64,000 nt of DNA from Xiphias gladius (lineage: Eukaryota > Chordata > Actinopteri > Istiophoriformes > Xiphiidae): positions 27,610,261 to 27,674,260 of the forward strand of contig NC_053414.1 in the NCBI RefSeq assembly GCF_016859285.1. Reading direction: 5' to 3'. The notes beneath the pieces were generated by a model. The model was given only the letters and a program-made list of their open reading frames with translations, was not told the DNA's origin and made no database searches. This document shows positions 58,136 through 64,000 of the stretch, in pieces; the stretch's first letter is position 1; every line of letters starts with the position of its first letter. Both the position numbers and the translations under genes were made by a program.

Positions 58136-58868
58136 ATCCTCAACCGTCATCTTCATCCACGCGCCAGGCCTGTGACACAGCCACGTAGACCTGTTAGATC
58201 AAACGGACAGGCATCCGTTGCGAAGAGACTGGTCAGAGGTAGGTTCTGTATAAATACATATATGTACATGTGTTTAAACATAATCTATAAGGTAACCTAA
58301 ATCACCAAAGCTGTCATGTAAAAGCTAAATATATAATTATCACACACACACAAACACACGCACACATGGACGCACACACAGATTTTAATTGACAATTCTT
58401 CTCATTCTCTTCAAACATAGTGGCAGCGCAAAGGAGACATCTGATTCACCAGCCTAACCCAGGAGTGCAACCCATTCAAGGACCTTCCCCTTGTGAAAGA
58501 GCTGCGATCCTTGGTGTGAGCCAGAATCTTTCTTGTGCTGTGTTAAGGCGGTGTGACATTTTCACGCGTATCACGAGTTGGACTCGAGTGCTTTTTTTGA
58601 TCAGTGTCAGTCAGATGTAGTACTGCTTCAATTAGAGATAGCCGCTGAAAGGCTCAACCATTACACGCGCTTTTAGGATAGAATTAGATGTTACCGCAAT
58701 CGTAGATGAAAATTCCCCCATCCTGACCTTTTTAAAGAAGCAAATGTGTTATGTAGAAAACTATTTTCAATCTATAGAAGATGCTCGCATAAATCGACCA
58801 CCATCGTCCACCCGCTCACTTCAAAATGAATCCGTCTCTGCAACGCCGAGGTCATTTGGTGCAGGAAG
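58136..58868 (+). pseudogene. Exon-like fragments of an unrecognised Polinton-associated protein
   Basis: Three blocks look spliced. 58136-58236 follows an acceptor 'ataaacag' and ends near a donor 'gaggtagg'; it encodes a basic, Arg/Pro-rich stretch (HPRARPVTQPRRPVRS). The second, from about 58422, follows an acceptor 'aacatag' and encodes AAQRRHLIHQPNPGVQP. The third, about 58678-58868, follows 'gcttttag', encodes IELDVTAIVDENSPILTFLKK and ends at a donor 'aaggtgagc'. I do not recognise the protein and could not show that the blocks join in one frame. They sit upstream of the polymerase relic, and a virion or DNA-binding protein would be a guess. Confidence 0.3.
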
Positions 58869-59008
58869 GTGAGCTAACTCCAACCCACTCCTCCCCCCTC
58901 CTCCCCTTCCTCCGGTAAAAATCAGAGTGAGCAGGTAGAACCAAGTCCGCGCTCATTTTAACAATATGCAAATAGGAAGGTTGTTAAATTTCCCCCCTGC
59001 TGGAAAAT

Positions 59009-59215
59009 GTGCCTGATCATGCTTCATTTTTCTCCAACGTCATGGAAAACCTTCACGATCTGGCTGGCTGGGCCTTTTCGGATTTGATGCAGATGGAGTT
59101 GATAGGCAAAAACACGCAAAGCAACATCTCTGTCACCATTAACAACGAAGATGACACCGTCTTGTCAGCTTTTTCAAGGCTTACTAGATCGTTTAATACA
59201 ACATGTCTCTTATGA
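59009..59215 (+). pseudogene. Small acidic open frame of unknown identity in the Polinton relic
   Basis: A 68-residue frame beginning MPDHASFFSNVMENLHDLAG and containing TINNEDDTVLSAFSRLTRSF. It follows a TATA-poor AT-rich stretch and overlaps no other candidate. No family is recognised. It lies between the exon-like blocks and the polymerase relic, so it may be a leftover of another element gene. Confidence 0.25.
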
Positions 59216-59394
59216 CGGACGCTAGTGTAGAATTAGTTGTTCAGGTGGTACGGAATCGCAGAGGCAGCATTAAATGGAAGGTGGAAAAACTTTGGACAGT
59301 GAAATGCTAAAGGTGAAAAAACGCCATCTGTATGTCATAGACAATATGAGAAACCAGTAGACATTACTTCTCTGGGCCCCTTTGTTAACTGCAA

Positions 59395-60602
59395 CTTTAG
59401 GTCACCCTACCATTATTTACAGAGACTTTGATGATCCCCAAAAGTACTTTGGCTTAATTAGAGTGGTCGTCTCCCCGCCTCCTGGGTTCTTTTTCCCCAA
59501 TTTACCTTATAAAACATCTTGAGGTAAATTAGTGTTCACCGTCTGCTGTACCTGTACTCAAATCAATAATCAGAAGGGTCCCTGCAGACAGGGCGATGAG
59601 GCTAGAGTGCTGATGGTTGTCTGGGTCACCGTCGAATTGAACAAGGCCTTGGAGCTGGGGTACAGAGTAGCCAAGATCACAGAGGTGTGGCACTTTGATA
59701 GGAGTAGCGATTCCATTTTTGAATGCATGCACACTTTTCTGAAAGGTAAGCAGGAAGCATCGGGGTATCCCCCTGAGGCAACAGATCCCGAGAGCAGAGA
59801 GAAATAGATCAGAGACTACCAAATCAATCAGGGCATTCTGTTAGACACTGACCAAATGAGGTGAATCCCGCTAAGAGACAAGTTTCTAAACTGTGTCTCA
59901 ACAGCTTCTCGGAAAAGATTGCGCAGCGTAATAATCTGTCTCAGACCACCCTCGTCAGTGAAACCGAAGAATTATTCAGCTTCATGTTTTTGGGGAAATA
60001 AAAAGTTAAGTACTCTGACTTCCTCAACGACAGAACCGCTATGGTTCAATGGAGCTACGACAATCGCTGCATTGTGCATCCTAGCAGGGTGAATAACGTG
60101 TTCATAGCCACATTCACCACCGTTTATGCGCATTTGAAGTTGTACGGTTATCTGGAGCAGTTACAAGAGAATGTTCTCTATACAGATACTGACAGCTTGA
60201 TCTATGTGGTAAAAAATGGGCAGATTCCCCTGAAATTGGGTAATTATTTGGCGGATTTGATGGACGAGCTGGGGAGTGACATCATTCAGGAATTTGCAGC
60301 TGCGGGTCCCAAGAGTTATGCCTACCAGACCAGAAACCAAAAAAAAGTAGTGCTGCGTGTTAAAGGTATCACTCTAACCCAGGAATGCTGTGACAGGGTC
60401 AATTTTGACAGCGTCAGAGAGCTGGGGGAGGGTTACCCGGCTGACTCTAAAGAGAGTGTGATTGAGACCCTGCAGCACATCGTCAGGCGCAATAAAAAGG
60501 GCTTTCTGTTGAAAAACTCGACATTTCCTGAAAAGGTTTAGAGTGGTGTACGACAAGAGACGTCTCTTTGCCGACGGTACAACTCTACCCTTTGGCTATT
60601 AG
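59395..60602 (+). pseudogene. Protein-primed type-B DNA polymerase fragment (Polinton pPolB), broken
   Basis: The C-terminal polymerase part of a family-B, protein-primed DNA polymerase, the replicase of Polinton/adintovirus elements. In order on the plus strand I can read an RDFDDPQKYFGLI segment near 59430, a WHFDRSSDS segment near 59690, a motif-B-like KLCLNSFSEK near 59900, and the catalytic motif C YTDTDS at about 60180-60197. A C-terminal piece ends at a stop near 60600. Breaks include an in-frame TAG near 59806, a shift between about 59870 and 60041, and another just before 60541. The exonuclease half and the N-terminal region are absent. The longest open piece is 60041-60541 (166 codons). 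It cannot make a working enzyme. Confidence 0.85.
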
Positions 60603-60780
60603 GTTAGACTAAAAATTTTAATGTGCATTTTTCATGTCTGATTGCGGGACCCAGCGGATGTCGAAAGACCTATTTTTTTTTTAAATGTACTGGAAAACTG
60701 TGAACATGTGATGGAGACAGTACCTGACAACAATTTATTGATTTATACTTCTTTTCAACCCATGTATGCTGAACTGCAGA

Positions 60781-60820
60781 GCCCATCATCATAAAGCCCC
60801 CTGGCTTTATGATGATGGGC
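60781..60820. repeat. Perfect 18-bp hairpin at the inner edge of inverted repeat A
   Basis: Arms 60781-60798 (gcccatcatcataaagcc) and 60803-60820 (ggctttatgatgatgggc) are exact inverted copies with a four-base loop. The left arm of repeat A carries only one of the two arms, so the second copy was added on this side. Confidence 0.9.
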
Positions 60821-61531
60821 TCAACTATAAGTTAGAGTTGTTGGTTAGGTTACACACACACAATAAGACCTTTCAAAGCTCATTTACCCAATGGGTAAGA
60901 ATGCAGGGCAGATTTTCCAATTTGCCAAGTACAGTAAATTGTTCTTATAGTTTTTTAGGTTTGAATGTACTGTTTGATATTAGAACTTGGATTCTGTGTG
61001 TTAATTTTAAGATGATAATGATGATGATTTTTGCCATTTCACCGTTTTACAGTATAGCGGTAGTGTTGAGTGAGACAGGAAACATAAGACACCAGGGAAG
61101 CCCTGGATTCCATGTGTTTTTAATGTTGTATCTTCTGGTTCGAGAATTGGCAGCAGCGAGTGTCAATACTTTAAACCAAAACAGCTTTAGGTTAAGAACA
61201 ATTAGGGCAAAGTCATTTCCCAATATCAATTCAATTGCAGTCAGTATCATCATTTCAATTTCATTCAGTTATGTTGGTTTACTTTGGAGCAGGTGAAATT
61301 TTGCTACTATCTGGCCAATTCCTCACATCATCTGAGATCGAGGGGGGTGACATGCAGCAAAGGTCCCCTGGATGGAAACTTATGCTGGCTAACGTTAGCT
61401 AATGTTAGCAAACTAGCATCAGTCAGTTTGCCGACTTTATGACTCCTCTCTACTTGTGCTGCTGTTACACAATTATCAAATACTGTCACTTGTGACCACA
61501 GCTTCTCTTTAGCAAAAGTTACATAGGTTCA
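60797..61531 (+). repeat. Inverted repeat A, right arm
   Basis: Reverse complement of 55862-56477, with about 110 additional bases between roughly 61360 and 61480. The extra sequence includes 'ctaacgttagctaatgttag' and is absent from the left arm. A frame open from 60766 to 61296 encodes almost the same residues as the left arm (for example FDIRTWIL and ISPFYSIAVVLSETGN). No protein family is recognised. Confidence 0.9.
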
Positions 61532-61690
61532 GGGACAGGGGACTGAAAAGGAGGGGGGAGTGTGTGCGTGTGTCTTTGTGTGTGTGTGTGAGGAAGGTCA
61601 AGAAAGGTCAACAGGGGTGTGGTTGGTAACAACAGAACAATAGGACCTCTCAAAATTTGATGAGAAGCGGGGTATTACTTTCTCTGCCAT
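61531..61690 (-). repeat. Inverted repeat B, right arm
   Basis: Read on the minus strand it gives, in order, 'gaggtcctattgttctgttg', a CA-rich tract and 'ccttttcagtcccctgtccc', matching 56735-56985 on the plus strand. It directly adjoins repeat A on this side, whereas on the left side A and B are separated by about 260 bases and stand in the opposite relative order. Confidence 0.65.
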
Positions 61691-62694
61691 GGATTCTGCT
61701 ATGAGGAGGACTTTGTTTTTATTTTTTCTTAGGCCTACAGTCTACACTTCACACTTCCATCCTCCTGGTTTATCTGGATTGTTCAAACCTTCCTGCTGGC
61801 TCTTGTTTTGCTGCACCCATCCCTCCTCGCTTTATCCTCTTATCTTATTCTTTTACTGTTAAAAGTTCCTGCCCTACCTATTCTTTTAAGAGTAATACAA
61901 GTCTATACTAAATCGATCTATACTAAACATCTTAGAAGAGCGTCCCCGAGCAGGAGTATCATACACCGTTGGCCATCATACTGTACATGTAGAGGTGTGT
62001 TACATGCATGTTCGTACGTGCCATATGGTGAATGTAATAAACAATGGGAAGTACTAGAAAGTGCAGTGGATTGAGGACAGGCTTACATCTGCATTGGTAC
62101 AGACAAGATCAGAGAGAGAGAGAGAGAGAGGAAATAAATACAGGATTACTGGAAAATGTCACATACGTGGACAGAAAATAGTGTCAGGCTCAAAAAAGAC
62201 ACTGTGCACAACTGTCACTGACACACTGACAAAATATTTGATTTTTTTGTACTTGACTTTATTTTTTAACTATTAAAAATGTTTTTTCCCTGGGAAACCC
62301 TGGAAAAACACACACACATTAAATGACTTATTGATTAATACTAAGAGTTTCAAAATACAAAAGCTCAACATGTCTCCTTAATGTACCTAAATGTGTATGC
62401 CTGTGTGAGTTAGCATCTGTGTGACAGTGATATCCACATGTAGAGAAACCAGTGAAGACATGGTTACAGGCCGACAGATGAAAAAGTGAATGATGGATGT
62501 AGATCCAGGAGGAGGGATAAAAGAGATAGAGAGAGTCGGATGAGAGAAGGAGGAGCAACAACAGTAGGAGATATGCCCCAGATTATCAACCAGTGTCAGA
62601 TGCTCTAGAGATAGATAAAGAGGAGGGGTGGACAAGAGCGTGACAGGAGAGAGAGAAAGAGAAAGACGACCTGCATGCAAGCTGGGCTGCAAAG
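61691..62694. other. Spacer and 5' region of the right-edge gene
   Basis: It includes an AG microsatellite at 62111-62130 and a purine-rich stretch (62500-62680, many 'gagagaaag' words) just upstream of a start codon at 62695. The purine-rich part is probably the 5' untranslated region. No other coding evidence. Confidence 0.45.
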
Positions 62695-63626
62695 ATGACT
62701 GACGTGAAAAGCGTATCATCCGTGGAGGTCCCAGAAGGGAACTTAATGAAGAAGGTCAGTGGATGTAAATGCCAAAATTGGACTTTAAAATGTCCTAAAT
62801 CCTGCGACTGTTCCACTTAAAAACTCAAGATGATATTCTGTAGTAACACAGGGTTTGTCATCTGAGGCCTGGCTGGCATGGTCCTACTTTCTAACCAAAT
62901 TATTTTTTATTTTTACTTATTTAAACACAGTATCAATTTAGAGGAATACTGCATGTGTCAGAAAGTATTCCATTAAAGTTTCCATCAATGACAATGTTTT
63001 TCTGAGACTGTCAACTTTTCCAGTTTCTACCATATAGGAACTTCTCTGAGCTGGTACGTAATAAAGGATATATTAAATGCTAAATTCTAGCTGTGTAAAT
63101 GCTATTTGACCTAGAGTGGATGTTTGAGGGTCTTTTCTCTTAGTCTTATCTGTGCTGCAGGAGCTTTTTTTACCTCAACCTTTTTCCAATCAGTCCAGTC
63201 ATTCATGGAATTTTGATGCATTCAATCTTTAAGTGTGCAATGAGTTAAATAAATTTCAGTTCATTCATCCGTTCACTAATTTATCAATTTGTTCATAAAA
63301 TCTACTGCATGAATAGTCATCTCTAACTCAGTTCTCTTTCCTTTAACTTTCTTTTTTTTTCTGTCCATCCGTTATTTTATGTGTGATAACTTTTCTTCAC
63401 ATGCATTTCAACCTCTAACGTATGTTCATCCTGCGTTCTCCAGGGTTCCATCAAAAAGAAGATTGAGTCATTGAGGCGATGGAGTTCGGCCAGTATGAAG
63501 AGGCCTCCAAAGCCAAAGGCCAAGACCCTGAGTCTGTCCTCCCCTGTGGGAGACCCGGAGGACCTCTCGCTGCAAGAGGGAGACAGGAGGAAGCTGCGAC
63601 CCATCGTTGACTCCGTCTTTGGGCAG
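62695..63626 (+). CDS. Unrecognised protein, first two coding exons (partial, 81 aa)
   Basis: Exon 1 is 62695-62754: the ATG sits in 'ctgcaaagATG' and encodes MTDVKSVSSVEVPEGNLMKK before a donor 'aag|gtcagt'. Exon 2 is 63444-63626, bounded by a good acceptor ('gttctccag') and a donor ('ggcag|gtagg'). It encodes 61 residues: a basic Ser-rich segment (GSIKKKIESLRRWSSASMKR, then PPKPKAKTLSL) followed by an acidic one ending RRKLRPIVDSVFGQ. Both exons are phase 0 and the frame continues beyond the window. RRWSS is a possible basophilic kinase site. The start is cytosolic, with no signal peptide. I do not recognise the family. The clean splice sites and frame make a real gene likely. Confidence 0.6.
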
Positions 63627-64000
63627 GTAGGATACTGAACTGAGCATTACAGCCCAGGTGTCTACTGTCTGACAATGCACATCTAGAAAAAACACAACAA
63701 GACAAACTGCTTGTCAGTAAATGAATGAATGAGTGACTGACCATCTAGAGTCTCTGTCTGAGCGCATCTCACTGCTACAGTGAGTTTAAACAGCTATGAG
63801 CGCATTTGAGGAAATGAGACCATTTTTTGGCCTGTGAATAAAACTTAAATCAAGCAAGATATCAAAGTCTTGCTTGATTTAAAGGTGCCCTGTGGAGATG
63901 TTGACCAGTAGCAGTCATATGGAGCCATGTTTTGATGAGTGGGCCTCCCTTTGACCATATCTATTGGCTCACACAAGACGCACTCACTGGGACACATACA
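63627..64000. other. Intron of the right-edge gene with a hairpin repeat
   Basis: No further exon is visible before the window ends. Arms 63845-63859 and 63868-63882 ('ttaaatcaagcaaga' and 'tcttgcttgatttaa') are exact inverted copies with an eight-base loop. They are followed by 'aaaggtgccctgtggagatg', which resembles a common fish repeat. Confidence 0.5.

Larger units (their letters stand above)
55862..61690. mobile_element. Decayed, internally deleted Maverick/Polinton-like element
   Basis: The region is bounded by long inverted repeats and contains a degraded protein-primed type-B DNA polymerase, plus exon-like scraps between the polymerase and the left repeats. Polintons are large self-replicating DNA transposons with terminal inverted repeats. 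They usually encode this polymerase, a retrovirus-like integrase, a packaging ATPase, a protease and capsid proteins, over 15-20 kb. Here only about 5.8 kb remains. I found no integrase, ATPase, protease or major capsid gene, so the copy is immobile. The exact ends are uncertain, because two different inverted-repeat pairs occur in a non-nested order (listed separately). A related adintovirus-like endogenous element is an alternative reading. Confidence 0.7.

Overview
The window is vertebrate genomic DNA, most likely from a spiny-rayed (percomorph) teleost. The genes have GT-AG introns, phase-consistent splicing and long AT-rich introns and spacers. Tc1-like transposon relics, hAT-type miniature elements and other repeats familiar from fish genomes fill the gaps. 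No prokaryotic features, CRISPR arrays, tRNA or rRNA genes were seen.

Layout. 1-10 kb is gene-poor, with nested repeats at the left edge. 10.3-31.0 kb holds three C2H2 zinc-finger genes: A (minus, 10288-15951, 584 aa), B (minus, 18636-22395, 553 aa) and C (plus, 23279-31035, 1756 aa). All have four coding exons. Each starts with a short helical first exon, follows it with a KQE-containing acidic segment and ends with a finger array in the last exon. B and C are head to head across about 0.9 kb. Intron 3 of A is full of Tc1-like relics. 34.7-42.65 kb is a 17-exon minus-strand gene for a secreted or membrane-anchored von Willebrand A-domain protein, best matched to VWA7 (925 aa). 50.27-51.66 kb is a single coding exon for a chemoattractant-type GPCR that looks like prostaglandin D2 receptor 2 (ptgdr2). 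From about 55.9 to 61.7 kb lies a decayed, internally deleted Maverick/Polinton-like element. It has a broken type-B DNA polymerase, exon-like fragments of unrecognised proteins, and long inverted repeats whose order is permuted between the two sides. At 62.7-63.6 kb are the first two coding exons of a plus-strand gene that runs off the window and that I could not name.

The genes do not form a pathway. The zinc-finger trio looks like a local tandem family of nuclear regulators; vwa7-like and ptgdr2-like are unrelated neighbours. The signals most worth a second look are the permuted inverted repeats around the Polinton relic, the shared architecture of the zinc-finger trio, the very large gene C with a basic Ser-Pro repeat array, the long Ser/Thr/Asn-rich third loop of the GPCR, and an eroded tandem duplication at 32.8-34.0 kb. 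Exon coordinates were derived by hand from splice signals and reading-frame continuity; no homology search was run.
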